The notes: a model not told the origin generated them from the letters alone. Positions 44,613 to 55,255 are shown, numbered from the stretch's first letter. The stretch: DNA of 64,000 bases from JAOPZW01 sp963835295 (GCA_963835295.1 CAWIEX010000012.1:186001-250000), one strand, 5' to 3'. A program made the numbers and translations.

Positions 44613-45266
44613 TCAGAGGCGCTGCCCGGCCAGCGGCGCCGGGGCCACGAGCCGCTCGAGCTCTGCCTCGAGCCCCGCGTCGCCCACCTCGCGCACCTCG
44701 AGCGGCAAGCCGATGCGCGCCGCCGCCGCCCGCGCCGCGCGCTCGGCGGTCGGCGTGCGCCGCTGGGCCAGCCACACGACGCGCTCGTAGGAGCCGAAGT
44801 AGACGTCGCGCAGGTCGGGGTGACGGTCGAGGCCCAGCTGGCGGACGACCGTGTGGTCGAAGGTGCGCGCGAGGAAGTCGGTGAGGAAGTACGTGCCCGG
44901 ATCGGCGGCCATCGCCTCGGCCACCTCCTCGCGCGCGAAGACGTCGTAGCAGTGCTCGCCGCGCAGGCGCTCGAGGCCGAGCTCGTCGAGCGCGCCGTAG
45001 GTCCCGCAGTCGCCGTAGCCGAGCACCACCCGGTCGTAGCGCTCGCCCAGCTCCGCGGCCAGCTGCGCGACGGCGCCGGGGATCTGCTCGGGGCGGTTGT
45101 GCAGGAGGGCGGGCACCGGCACGACGTCGACGTCCCATCCGCGGCGCCGCGCGATCTGGCGCACGTGGATCGCGAGCGCCCCGCAGGCGACGACCGCGAC
45201 CCCACCAGCGCGCCGCTGCTCGCCCGGCGCCTGCGGCGTCCCAGCTGCGCTCACGCTCGCAGTCAT
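44613..45266 (-). CDS. DUF1638 protein
   Basis: 217 residues. VAVVACGALAIHVRQIARRRGWD and LGYGDCGTYGALDEL with conserved Cys/His (ACGA, HNRPEQIP, GYGDCG, EHCYDVF) are the hallmarks of DUF1638, which often sits beside MttB-type methyltransferase genes. Function unknown; conserved Cys/His suggest metal or corrinoid handling. ATG overlaps the RACo-like gene's stop (45263-45266). Last gene of the operon. Confidence 0.8.
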   Translation of the reverse strand: MTASVSAAGTPQAPGEQRRAGGVAVVACGALAIHVRQIARRRGWDVDVVPVPALLHNRPEQIPGAVAQLAAELGERYDRVVLGYGDCGTYGALDELGLERLRGEHCYDVFAREEVAEAMAADPGTYFLTDFLARTFDHTVVRQLGLDRHPDLRDVYFGSYERVVWLAQRRTPTAERAARAAAARIGLPLEVREVGDAGLEAELERLVAPAPLAGQRL

Positions 45267-47116
45267 CCCGGCAGCGCCAGCTCGTCGACGAAGAGGTCGT
45301 TGAAGTCGGCGCGGCCCGACAGCTCGACGTACTGCACCTCGCGCACGATGGAGCGCGCCTCGGCGCGCTCGCGGTGGCTGAGGGCGACGATCTTCGCCCC
45401 CTCGCCGGCCACGTTGCCCGCCGAGACGATGCGCGGCAGCGCCAGGCGCGGCACGAGGCCGATGCGCACGGCGCTGGCGGGGGAGAGGTAGGCGCCGAAG
45501 CTCCCGGCCAGCAGCACCTGCTGGATGTCGCCGGGCTCGATGCCGTATTCGCGCAGCAGGATCTTCCAGCCGGTGGCGATCGAGGCCTTGGCGAACTGCA
45601 GCTCGCGGACGTCGCGCTGGCTGAGGAAGATCGACTCGGCGGGGTCCTCGCCGCGCCAGTGCATGACGAAGACGCGCTCCTCGCCGATCTTGGTCAGCCG
45701 CCCGGCAAGCGCGGGCAGGCGCTCGGCGGCGTCCTCGTCGGGGATGAAGCGCCCCGAGTGATCGAGCAGCCCCGAGCGCACGAGCTCGGCCACGCAGTCG
45801 ACCAGCCCCGAGCCGCATAGGCCGACGGGCTCGGCGTCGGCGATGACCTGCAGCTCGACGCCGTCGTCGGTGATGCGGATGCCCTCGATGGCGCCCTCGG
45901 CGGCGCGCATGCCGCAGCGGATCTGCGCGGCCTCGAAGGCGGGACCGGCGGGAGCCGCCGTGGCGAGCACGCGCTCCTCGCAACCCAGGGCGATCTCGCT
46001 GTTGGTCCCGACGTCGATGAACAGGCGGATGCGGCGATCGCGCGTGAGGCCGGTGGCCAGCATGCCGGCCACGATGTCGCCGCCCACGTAGGCGCCCAGC
46101 GAGGGGAAGACGAAGGCCGGCGCGCGCGGGTGCACGCCGACGCCGAAGTCGCTGGCCAGCGTCTCGGGCAGCTCGTGCGTGGTGACCGTGAAGGGCGCCA
46201 TGGACAGCGGCTCCGGGTCGATCCCCAGCGCGAGGTGCATCATCGTCGCGTTGCCGCACACGGTGATCTCGTAGACCTGCCCGGGCGCGATGCCGGCCTC
46301 CTCGCACACCTCGGTGGCCAGCGCGGCCATCGTCTCGTGCGCGCGCGAGCGCAGCGTGTCGAGCGCGTCGGGGTCCATCATCGTGGCCGAGATGCGCGAG
46401 ATCACGTCGCCGCCGAAGGGCTGCTGGGCGTTGAGCAGCGACTGGACCGCCAGCGGCTGGCCGGACTCCAGGTCGAGCAGGGTGGCCACCACCGTGGTGG
46501 TGCCCAGGTCGAAGGCGAGCGCGTGGCGGGCGCCCGTCGTGTCGCCCGGCTCGACGTCGATCATCTCCTCGTCGACCACGACCGCGGTGACCTTGAACGC
46601 CGACGAGCGCAGGACGCCGCCGAGCTTGCGCACGACCGCCAGCGGGATGCGCGGCTCGAGGTCGTCGATGGCGTCGAGCAGGCGCTGGACGTCCGAGCGC
46701 TGGTCCTCCATCGTCGGCTCCTCGAGCTCGACGTAGCGCTTGACCACCGCGGGGCGCAGGATGACGTGGCGCCCCACGCCGACCAGCGCCGCCTTGGGCC
46801 GCGTCTGCAGCGGCGGGACGCTGACCACCAGGTCCTCGCGCGCCGGCGCGCGGCAGGCCAGGCGCCAGCCGTCGTGGAGCTCCTGGGTGTTGAAGGCGCG
46901 GGGGTCGAGCGGGCTGATCGGCGCATGTCCGCGCAGCACCTGCACCTTGCACTTGCGGCACGTGCCATGGCCGCCGCAGGTCGAGTCGATGGCGATGCCG
47001 TTCCAGCTCGCGGCGTCGAAGATCGGCGTCCCGCTGGGCACCCGCACCTCGGTCCCGTCGGGCAGGAAGCGCAGCAGCACGCGCTCGGCGCCGTCGACGG
47101 CCGCCTGCTCGTCCAT
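45263..47116 (-). CDS. RACo-like corrinoid-protein reactivase ([2Fe-2S] + ASKHA ATPase)
   Basis: 617 residues from ATG 47116, chosen because GAGGAGGAG is just upstream (an ATG at 47155 also overlaps the previous stop). The N-terminal [2Fe-2S] domain has Cys47, Cys53, Cys56 in CGGHGTCRKC and Cys88. A linker and an ASKHA ATPase follow: FDLGTTTVVATLLDL, ITVCGNATMMHLALGI, DVGTNSEIALG and LLAGSFGAYL. These proteins reduce inactive Co(II) corrinoid back to Co(I) with ATP. The match to RACo/RamA-type activators fits the neighbouring corrinoid protein. Confidence 0.9.
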   Translation of the reverse strand: MDEQAAVDGAERVLLRFLPDGTEVRVPSGTPIFDAASWNGIAIDSTCGGHGTCRKCKVQVLRGHAPISPLDPRAFNTQELHDGWRLACRAPAREDLVVSVPPLQTRPKAALVGVGRHVILRPAVVKRYVELEEPTMEDQRSDVQRLLDAIDDLEPRIPLAVVRKLGGVLRSSAFKVTAVVVDEEMIDVEPGDTTGARHALAFDLGTTTVVATLLDLESGQPLAVQSLLNAQQPFGGDVISRISATMMDPDALDTLRSRAHETMAALATEVCEEAGIAPGQVYEITVCGNATMMHLALGIDPEPLSMAPFTVTTHELPETLASDFGVGVHPRAPAFVFPSLGAYVGGDIVAGMLATGLTRDRRIRLFIDVGTNSEIALGCEERVLATAAPAGPAFEAAQIRCGMRAAEGAIEGIRITDDGVELQVIADAEPVGLCGSGLVDCVAELVRSGLLDHSGRFIPDEDAAERLPALAGRLTKIGEERVFVMHWRGEDPAESIFLSQRDVRELQFAKASIATGWKILLREYGIEPGDIQQVLLAGSFGAYLSPASAVRIGLVPRLALPRIVSAGNVAGEGAKIVALSHRERAEARSIVREVQYVELSGRADFNDLFVDELALPG

Positions 47117-47151
47117 CGGCTCCTCCTCGCGGGCGAGCTGCGGCCGCGGGC

Positions 47152-48021
47152 TCATGACGCCGCGGCCGCCTTCGCCGCCGCCTCGCGCTCGCGATGCACG
47201 GCGATCCAGCGCGCGCCCCACTCGTCGTGGCCGAGCAGCAGGTCGGCGGCGCGCACCGAGGAGACGACCTCCTCGGCGCAGCTCATGATCGCGCTCGTCA
47301 GCCCGGCGGCCATGGCCATGGGCAGGAAGGCCGCGTTGAGCTGGTGACGGCGCGGCAGGCCGAAGGAGACGTTCGAGGCCCCCAGGCACATGTTCACGCC
47401 GAGCTCGTCGCGGATCAGGCTGATCGTCTCGAGTGTGATCGTCACCGCGTCGGTGGCCGCGCCGACCGTCATGGCCAGCGGGTCGATGACGACGTCCTCG
47501 GCGCCGATGCCGTGGTCGCCGGCGGCGGACACGATCTTGCGCGCGATCTCCAGGCGCTGCTGGGGCGTCTCGGGGATGCCGGTCTCGTCGTTGGCCAGGC
47601 CGATGACCGCAGCGCCGTGGCGGGCGACGAGCGGCAGGATCTCCTCCAGGCGCTCGTCCTCGCCGGTCACCGAGTTGACGAGCGCCTTGCCCTCGTAGAC
47701 GGAGAGGCCGGCCTCGAGGGCCTCGATGACCGACGAGTCGATGCAGATCGGCGCGTCGGTGGCCCCGGCCACCGTGCGGAGCATGTCCTTGAGCAGCTCT
47801 GACTCGTCGACGAGCGGGATGCCGGCGTTGACGTCGAGCATGTCGGCGCCGGCCGTCACCTGGGCGACGGCGTCGACCGCCACGGTCGACAGGTCGCCAC
47901 CGCGCAGCTCCTCGGCGAACGCCTTGCGCCCGGTGGGGTTGATCCGCTCCCCGATGACGCAGAACGGCTGGTCGTGGCCGATGACGACGGTGCTAGAGCG
48001 TGACGACAGAGTCGTGTGCAT
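47152..48021 (-). CDS. Pterin-binding methyltransferase (MtgA/AcsE-like methyl-THF:corrinoid methyltransferase)
   Basis: About 289 residues from ATG 48021, overlapping metF by 29 bp. FCVIGERINPTGR, MLDVNAGIP, ICIDSSVIEALEAGL, AAVIGLANDETGIP and LGASNVSFGLP match the DHPS-like TIM barrel of AcsE/MtgA/MtvB. It would move the methyl group from methylated corrinoid protein to tetrahydrofolate. True DHPS (FolP) is excluded by context and by the AcsE-like NVSFGLP motif. Confidence 0.87.
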   Translation of the reverse strand: MHTTLSSRSSTVVIGHDQPFCVIGERINPTGRKAFAEELRGGDLSTVAVDAVAQVTAGADMLDVNAGIPLVDESELLKDMLRTVAGATDAPICIDSSVIEALEAGLSVYEGKALVNSVTGEDERLEEILPLVARHGAAVIGLANDETGIPETPQQRLEIARKIVSAAGDHGIGAEDVVIDPLAMTVGAATDAVTITLETISLIRDELGVNMCLGASNVSFGLPRRHQLNAAFLPMAMAAGLTSAIMSCAEEVVSSVRAADLLLGHDEWGARWIAVHREREAAAKAAAAS

Positions 48022-48940
48022 GCGCGAGCGACTTCTCCCTTTCGATGCGCGGCTCGAGGCCGAGCTGTGTGCAGAGCTGGGCGATGCCCGCGTCCTTGCG
48101 GAACGAGATGAGGTGAAGGCCGGCCACGCCCGGCAGCGAGAGCGCGTGAGCGGCCAGCTCGAGGGCGAGCTCGAAGCACGCCTGCTGCTGGTCGGCGGCC
48201 GCCTCGACGCGCTCGATGACCGCCGCGGGGACCCGTACACCGGGGACCTTCTCGTCCACGAAGCGCAGCGCGCGGGCTGAGCGCAGGATCGTGATCGAGG
48301 GGATCAGCGCCGCGCGATCGGTCAGCCCGGTCGCCTCGGCCTGCGCCACGAAGCGCTCGAGCAGCTCGGGCTCGTAGCCGATCTGCAGCTGGAAGAAGCG
48401 CGCGCCCGCGCGGGCCTTCATGAGGGCTCGCTCGACGCGGTACTCGATCGGCGGCGCGCCGGGGTTCTCCACGGCGCCGACGAAGAGCCGCGGCGCGGGC
48501 TCGAGCGGCCGTCCGGACAGATACCAGCCCTCGGCCATCGTGGCGGCCAGCGCGATGAGCTGGGGGCTGTCGAGGTCGAAGACGCGCTTGGCCTCGGGCT
48601 CGTCGCCGGCGGTCACGTCGTCGCCGGTCAGGGCCACGAGGTTCTCGATGCCGTGCAGGGCGGCGCCGACGATCTCGGACTGCAGCGCCAGGCGATTGCG
48701 GTCGCGGCAGACGAGCTGCATGATCGGCTCCACGCCGCACTGCTTCAGCGCGATGGCCACCGCGAGCGGCGACGCATGGGCGTGGGCGGCCGTGTTGTCG
48801 GTCGCGTTGACGGCGTCGAGCCAGTCCTGCATGGGCGCGAGCTGGCGGCGCACCTCGGCCACGCCGCCGCTGTCGATCGCGGGCATCTCGGCGGTGATGA
48901 CCCGCTGGCCGGCGCGCAGCTTGTCCTCAAGCGTCGGCAT
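47993..48940 (-). CDS. metF: Methylenetetrahydrofolate reductase (MetF)
   Basis: 315 residues. VITAEMPAIDSGG, NATDNTAAHAHASPLAVAIAL, QLVCRDRNRLALQSEIVGA and LVALTGDDV are the MetF FAD/folate motifs, and FFQLQIGYE is also present. Interconverts methyl-THF and methylene-THF; here it would oxidise methyl-THF produced by demethylation. Overlaps the Cys-rich MetV gene (48927-48940). Confidence 0.9.
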   Translation of the reverse strand: MPTLEDKLRAGQRVITAEMPAIDSGGVAEVRRQLAPMQDWLDAVNATDNTAAHAHASPLAVAIALKQCGVEPIMQLVCRDRNRLALQSEIVGAALHGIENLVALTGDDVTAGDEPEAKRVFDLDSPQLIALAATMAEGWYLSGRPLEPAPRLFVGAVENPGAPPIEYRVERALMKARAGARFFQLQIGYEPELLERFVAQAEATGLTDRAALIPSITILRSARALRFVDEKVPGVRVPAAVIERVEAAADQQQACFELALELAAHALSLPGVAGLHLISFRKDAGIAQLCTQLGLEPRIEREKSLAHAHDSVVTL

Positions 48941-49283
48941 GCCAGCCCGCCGGCGTGCACCGGTCGCGTCCGGTGACGAGGTTCTTCCACGCGGAGGTGC
49001 CCTCGAGCGAGTGGTCCACCGGCGGGTGCAGGTGCGAGAAGTCGTCGCGCCACAGCGGCATCCGGCGCGAGCGCTCGTACGCCTTGAGCCACACGCAGCG
49101 CATCTCGGGGACGACCTCGCAGCCGCCGTCGGCGCGCACGCCGCCGCACGGGCCGTTGCGCAGCGTCTTGGGGCACGTCATCGGGCAGGTCAGGCCCGTC
49201 GCGTGCAGCACGCACTGCCCGCACATCTGGCAGCCGAAGACGCGGCCCTTGACCGCGTGCTCGATCTCCTCGACGGCGCCCAT
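48927..49283 (-). CDS. metV: MetV-like Cys-rich protein (MTHFR C-terminal domain)
   Basis: 118 residues. Dense Cys pattern: GCQMCGQCVLHATGLTCPMTCPKTLRNGPCGG and GGCEVVPEMRCVW. This matches the zinc/Fe-S-binding MTHFR_C protein (MetV) that partners MetF in acetogens and some Actinobacteria. It overlaps metF, consistent with a MetFV complex using ferredoxin rather than NADH alone (inference). Confidence 0.82.
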   Translation of the reverse strand: MGAVEEIEHAVKGRVFGCQMCGQCVLHATGLTCPMTCPKTLRNGPCGGVRADGGCEVVPEMRCVWLKAYERSRRMPLWRDDFSHLHPPVDHSLEGTSAWKNLVTGRDRCTPAGWHADA

Positions 49284-49287
49284 GAGG

Positions 49288-49949
<662 letters not shown>

Positions 49950-49953
<4 letters not shown>

Positions 49954-50723
49954 GCGGCTCTCTCTCCGGGTCGGTGCTTGCCGAGGCGCCCCTCGAGGGC
50001 GGTCGCCTCGCGGACGAGGATGGGGGCCAGCTCGGCCACGCGCGGGCCGGTCAGGCGCAGCGTGGGGCCCGAGATGCCCAGCGCGGCGATGACCTCGCCG
50101 GTCGGCCCGCGGACGGGTGCGGCGAGCGCGCTGAGGCCGTCCTCGAGCTCGTCGGCGGCGGTCGCGTAGCCGTCGCGGCGCACGCGCTCGAGCACGTCCT
50201 CGAGCGCGGCGCGGTCGACGACCGTGTCCGTCGTCAACCGCGCCAGCGGCCCGGGGGGGATCTCGGCTGCGCCGAAGGCGAGGAAGACCTTGCCGTTGGC
50301 CGTGCAGTGGTAGTCGACGCGGCGCCCGACCCACTGGCCGGCGCCGAGGAAGTGGCGGCCGTCGACCTGGGCGAGGTGGTCGACGCCGTAGGGGGTGGGG
50401 ACCGAGAGGTTGACCGTCTCGCCGCTGGCCTGGGCGACGGCCTCGAGGGCGGGCTCGGCCAGCTCGACCAGATGGCGCTCGAGGCCGCCGCGATGGGCGA
50501 AGCGCAGGATCGCCGGCCCGGGCTCGAGCTTGCCGCGCTCGCCGGTCTGGTGGACGAGGCCGTGGCGCTCGAGCGCGGTGATGAGCCGCGAGGCGGTGCT
50601 CTTGGGGAGGTCGGCGGCCTCGGCGAGGTCGCGCAGGCTCATCGGCTCGTCTGACTCGAGGAGGCGCGCGAGCATCTCGCCGGCACGGTCGATGGACTGG
50701 GTGCCCTGCGTCGGGCCGCTCAC
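49950..50723 (-). CDS. IclR-family regulator of the methyltransferase locus
   Basis: 257 residues from GTG 50723, the start that places the IclR winged helix (SIDRAGEMLARLL, LRDLAEAADLPKSTASRLI) at the N-terminus; the longer ORF from 50840 runs through the operators. A C-terminal effector domain follows (ANGKVFLAFG, ALGISGP). First gene of the left-reading operon. Divergent from mttB with two palindromes between; likely self-regulated. Confidence 0.88.
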
Positions 50724-50763
50724 GTGGAAGTCCTGTTCCACGTCGGCTGGAACTGTAGTTCCA
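50723..50763. promoter_or_regulatory. Tandem IclR-type operators between iclR and mttB
   Basis: Site 1: CGTGGAA and TTCCACG at 50723-50742, 6-nt spacer. Site 2: TGGAACT-GT-AGTTCCA at 50748-50763. Centres are about 23 bp apart (two helical turns). Both share the TGGAA/TTCCA half-sites seen for IclR-type repressors. Site 1 lies at the iclR start codon. Confidence 0.6.
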
Positions 50764-50826
50764 TTGCGGATAGCATGGCGCCCGCCGGTTCCCCTTGTCA
50801 AGCCACCCGTGAGGTGAGGTGCCGCT

Positions 50827-52266
50827 GTGTTCGTCAACACGATGCCCCGCTACGAGATCCTCAGCGAGGACGCCATGGCGGTGCTCGACCGCGGCTGGCG
50901 GCGGATCGTCACCGAGATCGGAATCGAGTTCCTGCTCCCCGAGGCGCTCGAGGCCTTCCGCGCCGCCGGCCAGCAGGTCGAGGGGGAGAAGGTGATCCTC
51001 GACCCGGAGTTCGTGCTCGAGCAGGTGGCCCAGGCGCCGCGCGAGTTCGACGTGCAGGCGCGCAACCCCGAGAAGAGCATCCACCTCGGCGGCCAGCACA
51101 TGGCCTTCGCCTCGGTCTACGGATGCCCGTTCGTGCGCGAGGGCGACGTGCGCCGCGAGGCGACGATGGACGACTTCGAGAACCTCGTGCGCCTGTCGCA
51201 GGCCTTCCCCGAGCTCGACTCGCCGGGCGGGACGATCTGCGAGCCGAACGACAAGCCGCTGGACTCGCGCCACCTCGACATGGTCTACGCGCTGCAGACC
51301 CTGTCGGACAAGCCCTACATGGGATCGGTGACCTCCGGCCCCAACGCCGAGGACACGATCGCGATGGGCGAGATCCTCTTCGGCGGGCGCGAGGCGATCG
51401 AGGCCACGCCGGCGTCGCTGTCGCTCATCAACGTCAACTCCCCGCTGCGCTTCGACGACCGCATGCTCAGCGCGCTCGTCGCCTACGCCAAGGCCAACCA
51501 GGCGACGATCATCACGCCCTTCCTGCTCATGGGGGCGATGTCGCCCGTCTCGATCCCCGCGACGCTGGCCCAGCAGATGGCCGAGGCGCTCGCCGGCATC
51601 GCACTGACGCAGCTCATCCGGCCCGGCTGCCCGGTCGTCTTCGGGTCGTTCCTGTCCAACACCGACATGCAGTCCGGCTCGCCCTCGTTCGGCACGCCCG
51701 AGTCGGCCATCGGCCTGCTGTGCACCGGGCAGATCGCGCGCTCCTTCGGGCTGCCGTGGCGCTCGGGCGGCGGGCTGAACTCGAGCCAGACGGTCGACGC
51801 GCAGGCCGCCTACGAGTCGCTCATGACCATGCTCCCGACGTTCCTGGCGGGGGCGAACTACGTGATGCACTCCGCCGGCTGGCTCGAGGCGGGCCTGGTC
51901 TCCTGCTATGAGAAGTTCATCGTCGACATCGAGATCCTGCGCCAGCTCAAGCACGAGTTCACGCCTTTGGAGATCGACGAGGCGAGCCTGGCCTTCGGCG
52001 CCCACGAGGAGGTCGGGGCCGGCGGGCACTTCCTCGGCGCCGCGCACACGCTCGAGCGCTTCCGCGAGTGCTTCTACCGCCCGCTGCTGTCCTCGACGGA
52101 GAACTTCGAGCGCTGGCAGCGCAACGGCGGCCTCGACGCCGCCGCGCGCGCGGAGGTCGTGTGGAAGCGCACGCTGGAGGAGTACGAGCAGCCGCCGCTC
52201 GACGAGGCGATCCGCGCAGAGCTGCAGGCCTACGTCGATCGCCGTCGGACCGAGCTGGGAGACTGA
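50827..52266 (+). CDS. mtgB: MttB-superfamily methyltransferase (non-pyrrolysine, MtgB-like)
   Basis: 479 residues from GTG 50827. Trimethylamine-methyltransferase fold: YEILSEDAMAVLDRG start, DVQARNPEKSIHLGG, LDMVYALQTLSDKP, QTVDAQAAYESLMTMLPTFLAGA. The reading frame has no internal amber codon, so it is the non-pyrrolysine branch, whose studied members (MtgB, MtpB, MtcB) demethylate glycine betaine, proline betaine or carnitine. It would pass a methyl to the corrinoid protein encoded divergently. Substrate not determined. Confidence 0.88.
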   Translation: MFVNTMPRYEILSEDAMAVLDRGWRRIVTEIGIEFLLPEALEAFRAAGQQVEGEKVILDPEFVLEQVAQAPREFDVQARNPEKSIHLGGQHMAFASVYGCPFVREGDVRREATMDDFENLVRLSQAFPELDSPGGTICEPNDKPLDSRHLDMVYALQTLSDKPYMGSVTSGPNAEDTIAMGEILFGGREAIEATPASLSLINVNSPLRFDDRMLSALVAYAKANQATIITPFLLMGAMSPVSIPATLAQQMAEALAGIALTQLIRPGCPVVFGSFLSNTDMQSGSPSFGTPESAIGLLCTGQIARSFGLPWRSGGGLNSSQTVDAQAAYESLMTMLPTFLAGANYVMHSAGWLEAGLVSCYEKFIVDIEILRQLKHEFTPLEIDEASLAFGAHEEVGAGGHFLGAAHTLERFRECFYRPLLSSTENFERWQRNGGLDAAARAEVVWKRTLEEYEQPPLDEAIRAELQAYVDRRRTELGD

Positions 52267-52415
52267 CGGCCACGGGCAGCGGCAAACGTCGGCAAGCTCC
52301 CGAGCTCGTCAGGCTGCACTTCGGCAAGCGCTACCGCGTGGTCATCCGCGCGTGCGACAAGACCGGCTGCTCGCGCACGGTGCGCGACAAGACGCTGCCG
52401 AAGCCCAGCCTCTAG
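52267..52415 (+). pseudogene. Possible C-terminal fragment of a secreted protein
   Basis: A short frame ends FGKRYRVVIRACDKTGCSRT then a Lys/Pro-rich end, similar to Ig-like domains of actinobacterial secreted proteins. No start of its own; low support. Confidence 0.25.
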
Positions 52416-52451
52416 AGATCCGGAACGCCGCCCGAGGCGCGACGCTCCGCG

Positions 52452-53278
52452 TCAGGAGGACAACGCGGCGGGCACCTTCTTCTCGACCGGCGCGTCCGTG
52501 TGGCGGTTCGCCCAGTCGAGCGCGTAGTCGGCGACCGCCTCCCAGCCGGGCGCGCCGGCCGTGAAGTGGGGGCGTCCCGCGAACTCCTTGTAGTCCACCA
52601 CGGCCCTCGACTCGCCCAGGCGCGTCGCGGCCTCCCTGCTCACCGAGGCCGGGATCGTGTGGTCCTGGTCGTTGCCGATCACGAGCAGCGGCGGGCGGTC
52701 GTCCTTGTGGAAGTCGACCTTGGTCACGGCGTGCGGATTGAGGTTGGCGAACGCGGCCTGGAAGATCACCCGGCCGGGGGCGGGAACGTAGTAGCGCGCG
52801 TAGGCCGCCTCGGCGTCCGCGTCGTTCATGGTGTTCGTGAAGCCGCGGCGGAACTGCTTGGGCGTCAGCGGGACGGTCTTCTTCCGGTTCGCCGGGTTGC
52901 GGAGCGCCGGGAAGACGGTGCGAAGCAGGGCCGGCGGCAGGCGCAGCACGCCCTTCACCGGCGCCGGCGACAGGCCGACCCCGGCCGCGCCGAGGCCGCG
53001 GTCGAGCAGCAGCTCGGTCACGCAGGCCGCCGGTGGAGTGCCCCATGATCACCGGCGGGGTGTCGAGGCCGCGGATGATCCGGTCGTAGTGGTCGACGAC
53101 CTCGGCGAGGCCGAGCCCGTTCATGACGGACGGGTCGCGGCGGAGGGCCTCGACCTCGCCCTCCATGCGCGGCCAGGCCGGCGCGAGCACCCGTTCCGCG
53201 CTCCTCGAAGCGCGCCTTCCAGCCCTCCCAGCTGCGCGGTGTGAGCCAGAGGCCGTGGATGAGGACGATGGTGGGCAC
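52452..53278 (-). pseudogene. Alpha/beta hydrolase, frameshifted
   Basis: Three pieces in different frames build one protein: PTIVLIHGLWLTPRSWEGW (GTG 53278), then DHYDRIIRGLDTPPVIMGHSTGG with the nucleophile Ser, then the 190-residue tail ending in the hydrolase His region GRPHFTAGAPGWE. The breaks lie near 53190 and 53035. Corrected length about 275 residues. Start of a frameshift-rich zone; either decay or poor sequence. Confidence 0.7.
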
Positions 53279-53438
53279 GGCGGAAGCCTTTCGGTCCGGA
53301 ACTGGGAAGAGGTCCGAATCCGCGCGGTGGCCCGGGGTCGCCCCGGCTTCGCGCTCGCAGCCCAAGACGGACAGCGGCCCGATTCGTGACAACGCCTGCG
53401 CGCCCGTTGGCCGGGGGCTCGCGCTATGACTTCGCGGC

Positions 53439-54273
53439 GTGGCGTCGGCGGCGGTCGTGTGGGACGAGGCGGGGCGACGGCGTCGGAGGCAGATCTACGT
53501 GGCACTCGCGGCGGTCGCGTGGTCGACGGCCGGCGTCCTTCAGCGCCAGCTCACGTTCGGTCACGTCGACGCAGGTCTTCTGCCGCGCGGCGTTCGCGGG
53601 GGTCGCGCTGCTGGGCTACGTCGCGATGCGCGAACGCGGCCGGGTCAGCGCGGGTTCAGAGCGGTCGGCGGCGATGCGTCGCTGTTCGTCGGTCACGTCT
53701 GCATCTTTGGCGCGCTCAACACGCGAGCGTTGCGCGCGTCGGTTCACGGCCGACGGGCCGGTACCGCTGGACCTGTCGTGAGGGCGATGGCCGAGCCTGA
53801 CTCGCTTTGCATCGCGATCCGTCCTCGACCCAGGCGTGGTCCGGTGATGCTCGGCGCACCGGGTGAGGCCAGCCTGACCGGCGATGGCCTGGCGTTCGTG
53901 GCGGCGCTCGCGTTCTCGGCGATGATCGTGATCACCCGCTGGCGCCACGAGGTGCCCTTGGCGCAGCGCACGATTGTCTTGCCGGGAATCGCGTAGCCCT
54001 TGCGCCGTTGGCGACGACGGGGTAGAAGGCGACGACCTGGCCTGGCTGGCGGCGCTGGGCATCGGGCAGATCGGGCTCGGCTTCGCGCTGCTCACCGTCG
54101 GCGCGCGCCTCATCGCCGCCGCGCAGGTCGGGCTGATCACGCTGCTGGAGGTCGTGCTCGGCCCGGTGTGGGTCTGGCTCGCCCTCGACGAGCGGGGACG
54201 TGACGGCACGACGACGAGGACGATGATCAGGACGATCCTCCAGAAGCTCGACACGGCCGGGCCTCCGAGTTGA
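53439..54273 (+). pseudogene. EamA/DMT-family transporter, multiply frameshifted
   Basis: Fragments in all three frames: YVALAAVAWSTAGVLQRQLT, FCRAAFAGVALLGYVAMRERG, GLAFVAALAFSAMIVITRW and ALGIGQIGLGFALLTVGARLI with QVGLITLLEVVLGPVWVWL. These are successive helices of EamA exporters. At least four breaks and some missing sequence. Not functional as read. Confidence 0.75.
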
Positions 54274-54781
54274 ACGTGCGGTGAACTGCTCTGGACGCGT
54301 TCTGAGGCGGCGCGCACCGCCAGCATCCGGCTCACGACGTGCGTATCACGCGCGATCCGCAGCCGCTCGTTTGGCAGGTACATCATCGGACGATAGGAGC
54401 ATCGTCATGCCGGTAGTCGGGGTGATCGTGGCCGGATGGGTCGAGCGCACGGCGTGTCCGACGGTCATAGGGTGACGGGAGTCGCTCACGATTCGCGGAG
54501 CGACGGCGCAGGACTGCTCGCGTTCCTTGTCGCGGCTGAGGGCCGCCTCGCGGAAGGGGCGCGGATCGAACACTGGGCGCCCTTTGTCACGCTGAACGCC
54601 ATCTCCAACGACGAGGTGGCAACAACGGGAGGACGACGAGGCTCCAGTGGTTGCCGACGGGGCGCAGCGCTGCAGCCTCGCCACGCCGAGGTCGACAGCG
54701 GCGGGCGGGGAACACGCGGACCCGCTCGGGCGCTTGAGACTTTGACCCCGGGAATCCAGATCGTGCTGAACAGAGTGACCG
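54274..54781. other. Degenerate stretch, no gene recognised
   Basis: About 500 nt with only shadow ORFs; lower GC and codon bias than neighbours. Belongs to the frameshift-rich zone. Confidence 0.35.
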
Positions 54782-55255
54782 TTGACACGTACGTTCGAGG
54801 CCGCTGACGGGCCCGTCCGGGTCACAGCGGCCGCGTACGATCGGGTGGCCGAGCTGGTAGAGGGAGGACGGGTGATCGGTATCGCTGCCTGTGTCTCAGG
54901 GCCGACGAAGGTCGACCTCTTCTGGCTGCAGGCCGATCGCGGTCTCTATCACGAGCCGGGCGATGCGACGCAGTGGAGCTCGGACTGGGAGCATCTGGGT
55001 GGGACGTTCATCACCGTTCCCGCTGCCGTTGCCACGAACTCCGCACAGCTCGGCTTCCTGAGCCCTCGACGTGTCTGCGGTCGGGGCGGACTTCGCGATG
55101 TACACGAAGCAGTTCGTCAAGGGTGCTTGGCCAGCGGAAGGGCCGAGCCTGCGGGACGACTTCAACGGCGGCCCTGCCGTATCGGGCGGTTGAATGGCCG
55201 TTTGGACATCTTCGCGGTCGGCAGCGACTACGCGATGCACCGTATCGGTACCGAG
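54782..55255 (+). pseudogene. Lectin-like (PLL/tachylectin-type) beta-propeller fragment, frameshifted
   Basis: Repeats of the form VDLFWLQADRGLYHEPGD, then a second-frame ALDVSAVGADFAMYTKQFV, then GRLDIFAVGSDYAMHRIG. The D-x-F-AxG-D-A-hy-H pattern is that of PLL-type sugar-binding propellers. The frame breaks near 55065 and 55190. Only about three repeats remain. Confidence 0.5.
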
